A DNA stretch of 9,829 bases from assembly GCA_031292465.1 (NCBI GenBank), contig JARLHB010000038.1, forward strand, positions 1-9,829, given 5' to 3'. The DNA is from Ignavibacteriaceae bacterium. GTDB lineage: Bacteria; Bacteroidota; Ignavibacteria; Ignavibacteriales; Ignavibacteriaceae. Made by a program: the position numbers and the translations under genes. Position 1 is the stretch's first letter. Each line of letters begins with the position of its first letter. Below the pieces are notes generated by a model, which made no database searches, had not been told where the DNA came from, and saw only the letters and a program-made list of their open reading frames with translations. Positions 1 to 7,558 of the stretch are shown here, in pieces.

Positions 1-585
1 CCCTGCTTTTTAGCGAATTCATCCGCTTCGCTTTGGGTCAACGGTTGCATTCCGGCTGAAGACGGCATAGGATTTTTACCATGGTTCATGGAATCCAGGT
101 CCAACGGCGACGTTGCAACACATATATGGGGTTATTCATATTCAGCACCGGATTATTCAAGCGGCAACTGGGTACCAACATGGCCGTTACCGGAACAAAG
201 CTCAAATGACTTGAAATATTCTGCATCATTAACAGCAAGTGATGGCCTTCAGTACGGCGATCCTTTCTGGTTTACTGGCAAAGTTACGGGAGTTCAGAAA
301 ACAGCATCTCAGGTTCCCAGCAAATTTGCTCTTTATCCGGCTTACCCGAATCCGTTTAACCCTTCAACTAACATTAAGTTCAGCGTTGCGCAGGATGGTA
401 ATGTAAGCTTGAAAATATATAACGTAGTAGGGCAGTTGGTAAGAACAATTGTTGATAATGTTTATAAAAATAAAGGCGAATATACATATAACGTCAAAAT
501 GGATAATTTAAGCAGCGGCGTTTATTTCTATTCCCTAACTCAGGGTTCTAGAACACTAACACAAAAAATGATGCTTCTTAAGTAA
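1..585 (+). CDS. Secreted protein with type IX secretion C-terminal sorting domain (5' end outside window)
   Basis: The reading frame is open from base 1 to the TAA at 583-585, so this is the C-terminal 194 residues of a longer protein. The first in-frame ATG, at 88, has no convincing ribosome site and is probably internal. The last about 88 residues (from about base 319) form a T9SS C-terminal sorting domain. It opens with YPNPFNPSTNIKFS, continues with a beta-rich stretch containing LKIYNVVGQLVRT and SSGVYFYSL, and ends in a short basic tail, MMLLK. In Bacteroidota-type bacteria this domain directs export across the outer membrane by the Por machinery, followed by cleavage or surface anchoring. 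The part before the tail (HIWGYSYS, WVPTWPLPE) I cannot assign to an enzyme family, so the function of the mature protein is unknown. It is separated from the chitin genes by a terminator and 433 bases, so shared regulation is not implied. Confidence 0.85.
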   Translation, partial: PCFLANSSASLWVNGCIPAEDGIGFLPWFMESRSNGDVATHIWGYSYSAPDYSSGNWVPTWPLPEQSSNDLKYSASLTASDGLQYGDPFWFTGKVTGVQKTASQVPSKFALYPAYPNPFNPSTNIKFSVAQDGNVSLKIYNVVGQLVRTIVDNVYKNKGEYTYNVKMDNLSSGVYFYSLTQGSRTLTQKMMLLK

Positions 586-608
586 TTTCTCCGGTTCAGT
601 AATTCAGG

Positions 609-650
609 CATGGACTGTCAACAATGGCAGTCCATGTTTGTTTTTATATT
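609..650 (+). terminator. Rho-independent terminator after the T9SS-tail gene
   Basis: Bases 609-619 pair with 626-636. This gives an 11-bp stem with one G-T wobble (618/627) and a 6-base loop AACAAT. It is followed directly by the T-rich run TTTGTTTTTATATT. It lies 24 bases after the stop codon at 583-585 and should end that transcript. Confidence 0.88.
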
Positions 651-812
651 GATATGATTAAAGATAATTTCTTCAGTTATTTAATATTGTTTATCATTCC
701 ATTTACACCGGAAGAACATAGGTAATATCTTAAATGTTTTTTCAGTTTTTATGACTTTAAACGGATGTAATTTTATATTTTAACCCTTAACAGGATAACT
801 TCTTCAACACGG

Positions 813-833
813 ATAGATATATTACTTATCTAT
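813..833. repeat. AT-rich inverted repeat in the chitinase upstream region
   Basis: ATAGATA (813-819) and TATCTAT (827-833) form a perfect 7-bp inverted repeat around a 7-base spacer. It is weak as an RNA hairpin because only one pair is G-C. It could be a protein-binding dyad or chance in AT-rich DNA. Nothing else nearby decides which. Confidence 0.35.
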
Positions 834-853
834 TCTATCGGTAATAAATCGAG

Positions 854-877
854 CAGAATGAAATAATTCTGTTTTTT
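854..877 (+). terminator. Weak terminator-like hairpin upstream of the chitinase gene
   Basis: CAGAAT (854-859) pairs perfectly with ATTCTG (866-871) around the loop GAAATA. Six T residues follow at 872-877. The shape is that of an intrinsic terminator, but the stem is only 6 bp with two G-C pairs. A strong terminator already closes the preceding gene about 220 bases upstream. This one could therefore end a short RNA from the spacer, back up the first terminator, or act as an attenuator if transcription of the chitinase starts before it. Confidence 0.4.
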
Positions 878-890
878 AACCGGCATTATT

Positions 891-896
891 TATAAT
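891..896 (+). promoter_or_regulatory. Candidate -10 box for the chitinase gene
   Basis: A perfect TATAAT stands about 120 bases before the chitinase start, just after the T-rich hairpin at 854-877. The -35 position (about 868-873, TCTGTT) matches poorly. I found no exact copy of the Bacteroidota-type TAnnTTTG element in 586-1018. In AT-rich DNA a TATAAT is common by chance, so this is only a candidate. Confidence 0.25.
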
Positions 897-991
897 TGCG
901 AAGCATTATTATAAAAGATTTTCATATTTTTAGTTTGGTAAATTTTTGGGGAAAGTAAAATTAAGGACAATAAAACCGGTTAAATTACCAG

Positions 992-1002
992 TGATTAAAT
1001 CA
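992..1002. promoter_or_regulatory. Short palindrome just upstream of the chitinase ribosome site
   Basis: TGATTAAATCA is a perfect dyad of two 5-base arms around a central A, ending 16 bases before the chitinase ATG. An 8-base palindrome, AACCGGTT (974-981), lies close upstream. Either could be an operator half-site pair. Both are short enough to occur by chance and no known regulator is matched. Confidence 0.2.
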
Positions 1003-1018
1003 ATTAGGATGAGGATTT

Positions 1019-2593
1019 ATGTTTTCCAGGTTACTAAAAATTATTGTATTTATAATTTATTTTTCTCAGATATTTATAGCAGCTCAGAAAAAAGAGATAG
1101 TTGCATATTATATGGGCAGAGGGTCTGAAAACCGCGGTTATTTTGTAAAAAATCTTAAAACTTCAGGCGCTGCAGGTAAAATTACAATCCTTAATTATTC
1201 ATTTGCTGTTCCCGGCCAGGACCCGACTGGGAAAATTGTCCTGTTTTCAAATAATTATGTCGATTATGAAGAACTCTATTCAGCCGATAAGAGTATTGAT
1301 GGAATTGCTGACGACTCAGCCAAACCGCTTAGGGGACAGTTTAATCAATTAAAAAAGCTGAAAGCCCAGTTCCCAGGGTTGAAAATATTATTATCAATAG
1401 GGGGATGGGGAGGATGCAGGTTTTATTCCGATGCCGCTCTTACACCGGAGTCTCGTGAGATATTTGTAAATGACTGCATAGATAAATTTATTAAAGGAAA
1501 TCTGTCTCTTGAAAAAAATGCGGGCGGCAAAGCAATAGCCGCAGGCATATTTGACGGCTTTGACCTTGACTGGGAATTCCCGGTAAGCGGCGGGATGGAA
1601 GGCACACACTATAATGTAAACGATAGAGAAAATTTTACAAAATTGCTGGAAGTTTTTAGGAGAAAGCTTGATGCTATTAATCCGAAGCTGCTTTTAACGG
1701 CCGCAGTTGCTGCTGATGTGCCTAATGTAAATAATTATGATTTTAAAAGCGCTGAAAAATATTTAAATTGGCTTAATCTGATGACTTATGATTTTCACGG
1801 CGTATGGAATAACGCAGCGGCACATCATACAAATCTTCTTTCTGATCCCGCAGATACTACAGAAATGGGCATGAAACATTCTTATGATAAATCTGTAAAA
1901 TATTATATAGATTCTATTGGAATAAGCAGCAGAAAAATTATTCCCGGCGTTGCATTTTACGGTAAGTGCTGGGATAATGTTGAACCGGCTAACGGAGGTT
2001 TATACCAGCCGGGTACATTTGCAGCGCACGGATTCGGGAATTATTCGCTTCTTTGTAAACTGGAGAATGAAGGATATAAATATTATTGGGATACGGTTGC
2101 AATGGCTCCATATCTGTACAACCCGGATAAAAAAATATTCTGGACTTTTGATGATCCTAAATCCGTTGCACTTAAATCACGTTATGCTGATGCTTATAAT
2201 TTAGGCGGAGTTATGTTCTGGGAAATAAGCGGCGATGATTCCGTAAGTACTCTTCTTAATACTATTTATAAACGCAATATGCCGGATTATAAATACGATA
2301 AGAATCAAAACGGTGTAACAATTCCTTTAATAAAAATAACAAAACCGTTAAATAATGATGCATTTGCGGCCGGTTCTAATTTGATTATAAAAGCCGTTAA
2401 TGAAGAAAACGGAAGCCCTATAATGAAGGCTGAGTTTTTCGGCGATGGTATTTCGCTTGGTTATGCTACAAAGGCCCCTTTCGAATGGGCGTGGTTTAAT
2501 CTGCCGAAAGGCAGGCACAGGATAAAAGCTATTGCTACAGATAGCAAGGGAAATACGGCATATTCGAAAGAAGTGGAAATTAACGTAAGGTAA
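1019..2593 (+). CDS. GH18 chitinase with C-terminal Ig-like domain
   Basis: This 524-residue protein should hydrolyse beta-1,4-GlcNAc linkages of chitin by the GH18 substrate-assisted mechanism. Residues 1 to about 22 are a Sec signal peptide (hydrophobic core IIVFIIYF, cleavage likely after IAA) with no lipobox cysteine. The catalytic barrel follows. It contains KILLSIGGWGG (about 122-132, the SxGG motif), DGFDLDWE (179-186, the DxxDxDxE motif with E186 as proton donor), MTYDFHG (255-261) and a C-terminal-strand WEISGD (401-406). Between IIPGVAFYGKCW and MFWEISGD sits an insertion like the alpha+beta domain of the larger GH18 chitinases. Residues about 437-524 look like a bacterial Ig domain (ITKPLNNDAFAAGS, AIATDSKGNTAYS). 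The protein ends there without a T9SS tail or clear chitin-binding module. The ATG at 1019 has a good ribosome site (AGGATGAGGA, 1006-1015). It is the first gene of the hydrolase set. Confidence 0.93.
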   Translation: MFSRLLKIIVFIIYFSQIFIAAQKKEIVAYYMGRGSENRGYFVKNLKTSGAAGKITILNYSFAVPGQDPTGKIVLFSNNYVDYEELYSADKSIDGIADDSAKPLRGQFNQLKKLKAQFPGLKILLSIGGWGGCRFYSDAALTPESREIFVNDCIDKFIKGNLSLEKNAGGKAIAAGIFDGFDLDWEFPVSGGMEGTHYNVNDRENFTKLLEVFRRKLDAINPKLLLTAAVAADVPNVNNYDFKSAEKYLNWLNLMTYDFHGVWNNAAAHHTNLLSDPADTTEMGMKHSYDKSVKYYIDSIGISSRKIIPGVAFYGKCWDNVEPANGGLYQPGTFAAHGFGNYSLLCKLENEGYKYYWDTVAMAPYLYNPDKKIFWTFDDPKSVALKSRYADAYNLGGVMFWEISGDDSVSTLLNTIYKRNMPDYKYDKNQNGVTIPLIKITKPLNNDAFAAGSNLIIKAVNEENGSPIMKAEFFGDGISLGYATKAPFEWAWFNLPKGRHRIKAIATDSKGNTAYSKEVEINVR

Positions 2594-2625
2594 TTATAAA
2601 TTGCTTTATTAAAATGAAATTAACA

Positions 2626-2659
2626 TATATAACTGCGGTCTTTGGATAGCGGTTATGTA
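2626..2659 (+). other. Hairpin between chitinase and GH2 genes
   Basis: Bases 2626-2636 pair with 2649-2659 in an 11-bp stem with two G-T wobbles and a 12-base loop. The core is ATAACTGC with GCGGTTAT. No T run follows, so it is unlikely to be a full terminator. It may be an RNA processing or 3'-end stabilising element that lets chitinase and GH2 messages differ in level. Confidence 0.45.
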
Positions 2660-2698
2660 AATTTATAAATTAATTGGGAACAGGGAACTATTGATCGA

Positions 2699-5356
2699 AT
2701 GAATACTTTTATAGTTAGAGAAAGTATGAAAGGAAAGAGTAATTCAATTAAAATACTAATTAGTGGGATTATTTTAACGATATTTTACACTTTTTATCCA
2801 TTTCCGGTTTATGCCATGGAAAAAGACGGAACAATGATCCTGGATAAAGGATGGTTTATACAGTCCTCTATAATGGTGTCCGTAGATGAATCTTTAGTTT
2901 GTTTCCCAAACAAATATACTCCGGACAAATGGTATCCGGCAACTGTTCCTTCAACTGTAATGGGCACGCTTGTTAATGATAAAGTATATAAAGATGTTTT
3001 TATAGGGGATAATCTAAAAAGAATTCCTACGGAACAGTTTCAAAAGCCATGGTGGTATAGAACGGAGTTTAATATTTCGGCTAAAGACCGGGGGAAAACT
3101 ATAAAATTAGATTTTGACGGCATAATCTACCGTGCTGATATCTGGCTGAACGGTACACTTATAGCTAAATCAGACAGTGTTAAGGGGGTTTACCGCCAAT
3201 TTGAATTTAATATATCAAAGATTGTTAAAGCCGGCAAAAATTTTCTTGCTGTAAAAGTTTTTCCACCTCAGCCGGGTGATCCATCAACAGGATTTGTGGA
3301 CTGGAACCCGGCTTCGCCTGATAAAAGCCTTGGTATCTGGAGAGAGGTGAAAATAAAAATATGCGGTAGCGTTTCTATAAATAATCCTTTCGTTAGAAGC
3401 AAAATTGACCTGAATACACTTAAAAGTGCAGAGCTTTCCGTTTCTGCCGAATTAACCAATAATACGGGCAATATTGTTTCAGGTGTAATAACGGGTGAAA
3501 TCGATCAAATAAAATTCTCAAAAAAAGTTGAACTTGCTCCAAATGAAAACAAACTTGTAATATTTTCTCCTGAAGAATTTCCTCAGTTAAAGATACATAA
3601 TCCTCATTTATGGTGGACTTACAACCTGGGCAGACCTGAATTATATGACCTGAAATTAGAATTTAGCAGTAATAAAAAAATATCTGATAAAAGTGAGACT
3701 AAGTTTGGAATACGTGAAGTATCCGATTATATAAATGAACATGGGCACCGCGGCTATAAACTGAACGGTAAAAAGATTCTTGCTTTGGGCGGCGGATGGG
3801 TAGATGATATCTTTTTTAATGAAGATCATAATAACCTTAAACACCAGATTGAATATGTAAAACAAATGGGGCTGAATACAATCCGGCTTGAAGGAATATG
3901 GGGAGAAACCAGCAGGCTCTTTGACCTTTGCGACGAAAATGGAATTTTAATTATGGCCGGTTGGAGCTGCCAATGGGAGTGGACAGATAATCTGGGCAAA
4001 GAAGCTGATGAATTTGGCGGAATAAAATCACCTGAAGACATAAAACTTATTTCTGAATCATGGAAGGATCAGGTTAAATGGTTAAGAAATCATCCTTCTA
4101 TTTTTGTCTGGCTTTACGGAAGCGATTTATTACCGCGCCCGGAGCTTGAGAATAAATATCTGGCAATACTGAAGGAAGATGATCCTGACCGTCCCTTTAT
4201 TGCTTCAGCTCATGAACATGTTAGCGCAATTACCGGTAAAACTGCCGTTAAAATGCGCGGCCCTTATGATTATGTTCCGCCCGTTTACTGGTGGACCGAT
4301 ACTGCATTAGGCGGAGCTTTTGGATTTAATACGGAACTTGGCCCGGGAGGTGAAGTGCCGCCATTTGAGAGCGTCGAAAAAATGATTCCGAAAGAGCATT
4401 TATGGCCTATTGACAGCGTATGGAATTACCATTGCGGTAAAAATGTATTCGGCAGCCTTGTAAATTATAACAATGCCTTATTCAACAGGCTTGGCAAGCC
4501 TGATAATGTGGAAGAATACTGCACTAAAGCTCAGCTTATAAATTATGAAAACACAAGAGCTATGTTTGAAGCAAGCATTGCAAATAAGTACAGAGCCACA
4601 GGTGTTATACACTGGATGCTGAACGCAGCCTGGCCTAAACTCTGGTGGCAATTATATGATTACTATTTAATGCCGGGCGGGGCTTTCTTCGGAACTAAAA
4701 AAGCATGTGAACCGGTACATATTTTGTATGATTACAATAGTTATAAGGTTTTAGCAGTAAATAATTCAGTTTATTCTATTAAAAAATTAACTGCAAAAAT
4801 TCGTATTTTTAATCTTGATTTATTTGAAAAATATTCCGGGAGCTATTCCGTTGATAATCTTACACCGGATTCTACTCATGAAATAATGCAGATTCCCGAA
4901 ATAAAAGATTTAAGCAAAACTTATTTCATTGATTTGAAACTGTATGATAGAGAGAGAATAGTAAGTTCAAATTTTTATTGCCTGCCGGCAAAACAGGATG
5001 AACTTGATACTGCTAAAGCTACCTGGTATATAACTCCGGTAAAGGAGTATGCTGATATGACCGATTTGAATAAATTAAAAAAAATAAATCTTTCAGCGCA
5101 TTCAATATTCAAAGTCGCGGGTGAAAAAGTTGAAGTTGAAGAAGAAGTTATTAATAATACTAAGGAATTAGCATTTCAGGTAGTTCTTTCTGCAACTGAA
5201 GGAAAGGATGGACCTTCAATATTACCGGTATTCTGGGATGATAATTATTTTTCTATATTACCGGGAGAGAAAAGAACAATAAAAGGATATTTTTATAAAA
5301 ATATCCTGGCTGGTAAAAAGCCCGTGGTGCAAATATCGGGCTGGAACATAAAATGA
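2699..5356 (+). CDS. GH2 exo-beta-D-glucosaminidase (CsxA-like)
   Basis: This 885-residue protein probably releases glucosamine from non-reducing ends of chitosan oligomers (EC 3.2.1.165 type). A signal peptide is visible (ISIKIL-like core about 16-30, cleavage likely after VYA, residue 39). It is followed by a GH2 sugar-binding domain (WYPATVPSTVMGTLV at about 78-92, PWWYRTEF, GIWREV), an Ig-like domain, the barrel (about 355-690) and further beta domains. The subgroup call rests on WLYGSD (471-476), where Ser-Asp replaces the usual GH2 Asn-Glu acid/base pair, on KMRGPYDYVPPVYWW and on GFNTELGPGGE with E546 as likely nucleophile. From memory these align with the catalytic D and E of Amycolatopsis CsxA. 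It lacks the extra C-terminal carbohydrate-binding domain of that longer enzyme. Start is uncertain: ATG at 2699 (GGGAA 12 bases upstream) or ATG at 2726 (AGAG 5 bases upstream), the latter giving a more usual signal peptide. A beta-mannosidase is the main alternative. Confidence 0.87.
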   Translation: MNTFIVRESMKGKSNSIKILISGIILTIFYTFYPFPVYAMEKDGTMILDKGWFIQSSIMVSVDESLVCFPNKYTPDKWYPATVPSTVMGTLVNDKVYKDVFIGDNLKRIPTEQFQKPWWYRTEFNISAKDRGKTIKLDFDGIIYRADIWLNGTLIAKSDSVKGVYRQFEFNISKIVKAGKNFLAVKVFPPQPGDPSTGFVDWNPASPDKSLGIWREVKIKICGSVSINNPFVRSKIDLNTLKSAELSVSAELTNNTGNIVSGVITGEIDQIKFSKKVELAPNENKLVIFSPEEFPQLKIHNPHLWWTYNLGRPELYDLKLEFSSNKKISDKSETKFGIREVSDYINEHGHRGYKLNGKKILALGGGWVDDIFFNEDHNNLKHQIEYVKQMGLNTIRLEGIWGETSRLFDLCDENGILIMAGWSCQWEWTDNLGKEADEFGGIKSPEDIKLISESWKDQVKWLRNHPSIFVWLYGSDLLPRPELENKYLAILKEDDPDRPFIASAHEHVSAITGKTAVKMRGPYDYVPPVYWWTDTALGGAFGFNTELGPGGEVPPFESVEKMIPKEHLWPIDSVWNYHCGKNVFGSLVNYNNALFNRLGKPDNVEEYCTKAQLINYENTRAMFEASIANKYRATGVIHWMLNAAWPKLWWQLYDYYLMPGGAFFGTKKACEPVHILYDYNSYKVLAVNNSVYSIKKLTAKIRIFNLDLFEKYSGSYSVDNLTPDSTHEIMQIPEIKDLSKTYFIDLKLYDRERIVSSNFYCLPAKQDELDTAKATWYITPVKEYADMTDLNKLKKINLSAHSIFKVAGEKVEVEEEVINNTKELAFQVVLSATEGKDGPSILPVFWDDNYFSILPGEKRTIKGYFYKNILAGKKPVVQISGWNIK

Positions 5357-5412
5357 ATTTTATCGGACTTAATAAAGACTAACATAAACAGATTACAGAA
5401 AAGGGATTCATT

Positions 5413-7485
5413 ATGAAACAATTGAAGAATTTTATTGCTGCAATAGCAGCAGTTTTATTTCTGTCGGTATTTATTAATGCAGAAGGCAATGATAAAAAAT
5501 TGGACCTTATGCCGCAGCCGCTAAAGGTTGAATTAACCGGAGGCGAATTCAGGCTTGACAAGAATTTTAAAGTTGAAATAAAGGGAAATTCTGCAGAGCG
5601 GATAAACGGCGCCGCAAGCAGAATGCTTAGAAGACTTTCCGGCCGCACGGGTTTGTTCCTTCAGCAGGATTATGTTTACAAAGGCGCTGTTGTAGAAAGC
5701 CCATCTATGATTATTAACATTAACCATCCGGGAATTGTTAAATTATTTGAGGATGAATCTTATACTCTTACCGTAACTAATAATCAGGTGCAGTTAAGTG
5801 CAGCTAACGATATAGGCGCCATCAGAGGAATAGAAACATTTTTGCAATTGCTTCAATCCGATAATTCCGGTTATTACATACCTGATGTAAAAATTGAAGA
5901 CTCCCCAAGGTTTCCGTGGCGCGGATTAATGATTGATGTAAGCCGCCACTTTATGCCTGTTGATGTAATAAAAAGAAACCTTGACGGCATGGTCGCTGTT
6001 AAGCTGAATGTTTTCCACTGGCACCTGAGCGATAACCAGGGTTTCAGGGTAGAATGCAAAGCTTTCCCAAAACTTACTGAACTGGGCTCGGACGGATTGT
6101 TTTACACACAGGCACAGATAAAAGATGTATTAAAATATGCTGAAGACAGGGGAATACGTGTTATACCTGAATTTGATATACCGGGGCATTCTACAAGCTG
6201 GCTTGTTGCTTACCCGGAATTTTCAAGCCAGTCTAAGGAATCAAGGGCAAAGGATCCTGAAAATAAAATTGAAAGAGCATGGGGAGTATTTAATCCTGTC
6301 TTTGATCCGACAAATGAAGCAACGTATAAATTCTTTGATAAATTCTTTAAAGAAATGTCTGAACTTTTCCCGGATGAATATATGCATATAGGGGGCGATG
6401 AGAACAATGGAGAAGATTGGGGTGGAAATAAATCAATCCAAAAGTTTATGAAATCTCATAATTTAAAATCTACAGAACAATTGCAGACTTATTTTAATCA
6501 AAAAATATTACAAATATTAACTAAGTACCATAAGAAGATGATCGGCTGGGATGAGATATTTCAGCCTGATTTACCTCATGATATAGTAATACAATCATGG
6601 CGCGGACAGGCTTCTTTGTTTGACGCTGCACGTAAAGGATATATGGGATTATTATCTAATGGATATTATATAGACCTTTGCCAGCCGACTTCTTTTCATT
6701 ATTTAAATGATCCGTTGCCTGCCGATTCCGCTTTGGATGAAAAATCTGCAAAGAATGTTTTAGGCGGGGAAGCTACTATGTGGGCTGAGATGATTACTCC
6801 TGAAACAATCGATTCACGTATATGGCCCAGGACTGCTGCAATTGCAGAAAGGTTCTGGTCGCAGGGCAGTGTTAAAGATGTAAGAGATATGTACCGCAGG
6901 ATGGATAAAATCTCTTTGCAGTTGGAAGAGCTTGGCCTGACTCATATTAAAAATCAGGATATGATGATGAGAAGGCTTGTTAACAGCGATGATATAGATG
7001 CTCTTGCAACTCTTATTAATTTAGTTGAGCCTGTGCAGGGATATAAACGAGGTGCATTAAATCCATTCAGGTCATATTCTCCCTATACCAGGGCTGCTGA
7101 TATCTCCGTTCCGGATCCTAAAGCAGCCAGGAATTTCGGATTTTTAGTTGATGATTTTATTGCAGGCAATACACAGGATTTGAATAAATTAGATAAAATT
7201 GCACAGGAACTTACTTCGTGGAAGAACAACTATGAATCCCTTCAGGTTTTGATTGATAAATTCCAGTCGTTAAAGGATATAGAACCTGTGTCAAAAGATT
7301 TGTATAATATTTCGGTTATAGGCCTAAAGGCGCTGGATAATATAAAAAATAAAACTAAAGCAGACTCTGACTGGGTATCCAAAAGCCTGGAAACAATTAA
7401 ACAGGCCCGTGCAACAAAAGCTGAAGTTGAACTGGTAATTATTTCTCCAGTAGAAAAATTGGTTAAACAAGCAGGCGGGAAGTAA
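5413..7485 (+). CDS. GH20 beta-N-acetylhexosaminidase
   Basis: This 690-residue exo-enzyme should remove GlcNAc (or GalNAc) from non-reducing ends of chito-oligosaccharides. Residues 1-23 form a Sec signal peptide (IAAIAAVLFLSVFINA) without a lipobox. A GH20b-type N-terminal domain spans about 30-160, starting at LMPQPLKVE. The barrel then shows RGLMIDVSRHFMP (from 170), HWHLSDNQGFR (202-212), IPEFDIPGHS (251-260), HIGGDE (325-330, with the catalytic D329-E330 pair of substrate-assisted GH20 enzymes), GWDEI (388-392) and GGEATMWAEM (451-460). Residues about 510-690 are a charged, mostly helical C-terminal region with no motif I recognise. The length suits the larger Bacteroidota GH20 proteins. 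The start is supported by AAGGGA (5401-5406), six bases before the ATG. It lies 56 bases after the GH2 stop, consistent with one operon. Confidence 0.95.
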   Translation: MKQLKNFIAAIAAVLFLSVFINAEGNDKKLDLMPQPLKVELTGGEFRLDKNFKVEIKGNSAERINGAASRMLRRLSGRTGLFLQQDYVYKGAVVESPSMIININHPGIVKLFEDESYTLTVTNNQVQLSAANDIGAIRGIETFLQLLQSDNSGYYIPDVKIEDSPRFPWRGLMIDVSRHFMPVDVIKRNLDGMVAVKLNVFHWHLSDNQGFRVECKAFPKLTELGSDGLFYTQAQIKDVLKYAEDRGIRVIPEFDIPGHSTSWLVAYPEFSSQSKESRAKDPENKIERAWGVFNPVFDPTNEATYKFFDKFFKEMSELFPDEYMHIGGDENNGEDWGGNKSIQKFMKSHNLKSTEQLQTYFNQKILQILTKYHKKMIGWDEIFQPDLPHDIVIQSWRGQASLFDAARKGYMGLLSNGYYIDLCQPTSFHYLNDPLPADSALDEKSAKNVLGGEATMWAEMITPETIDSRIWPRTAAIAERFWSQGSVKDVRDMYRRMDKISLQLEELGLTHIKNQDMMMRRLVNSDDIDALATLINLVEPVQGYKRGALNPFRSYSPYTRAADISVPDPKAARNFGFLVDDFIAGNTQDLNKLDKIAQELTSWKNNYESLQVLIDKFQSLKDIEPVSKDLYNISVIGLKALDNIKNKTKADSDWVSKSLETIKQARATKAEVELVIISPVEKLVKQAGGK

Positions 7486-7498
7486 GCCTAATAAGGCT
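7485..7498 (+). other. Small hairpin just after the GH20 stop
   Basis: AGCCT (7485-7489) and AGGCT (7494-7498) pair around the loop AATA, starting at the last base of the stop codon. The stem is only 5 bp and no T run follows, so transcription probably reads on into the transporter gene. It could mark a processing site or be chance. Confidence 0.25.
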
Positions 7499-7546
7499 GA
7501 AGGTTATATGATTATGAATGATTCATTTATAAATATTTAATTTAAC

Positions 7547-7551
7547 GGAGG
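7547..7551 (+). promoter_or_regulatory. Strong ribosome binding site of the symporter gene
   Basis: GGAGG lies seven bases before the ATG at 7559. It is the best Shine-Dalgarno match among the gene starts in the window, and it fixes the start of the transporter. Confidence 0.8.
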
Positions 7552-7558
7552 CAGATAA

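Noticed and set aside
88..585. ATG at 88 as the true start of the T9SS-tail gene
   Set aside because: The frame stays open upstream to base 1, there is no ribosome site, and a T9SS protein needs an N-terminal signal peptide, which is absent after 88.
586..1018. tRNA, CRISPR, insertion sequence or small protein gene in the long spacer
   Set aside because: I saw no cloverleaf-like sequence, no regularly spaced direct repeats, no transposase-like frame, and no short frame with a ribosome site.
946..1128. Short + strand open frame overlapping the chitinase start
   Set aside because: It is out of frame with the clear GH18 gene, lacks a ribosome site and has no recognisable composition. The chitinase has both a ribosome site and a signal peptide.
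5379..5648. Minus-strand open frame over the GH20 start
   Set aside because: It overlaps the GH20 signal peptide and N-terminal domain, and its translation shows no family signature. It is a shadow.
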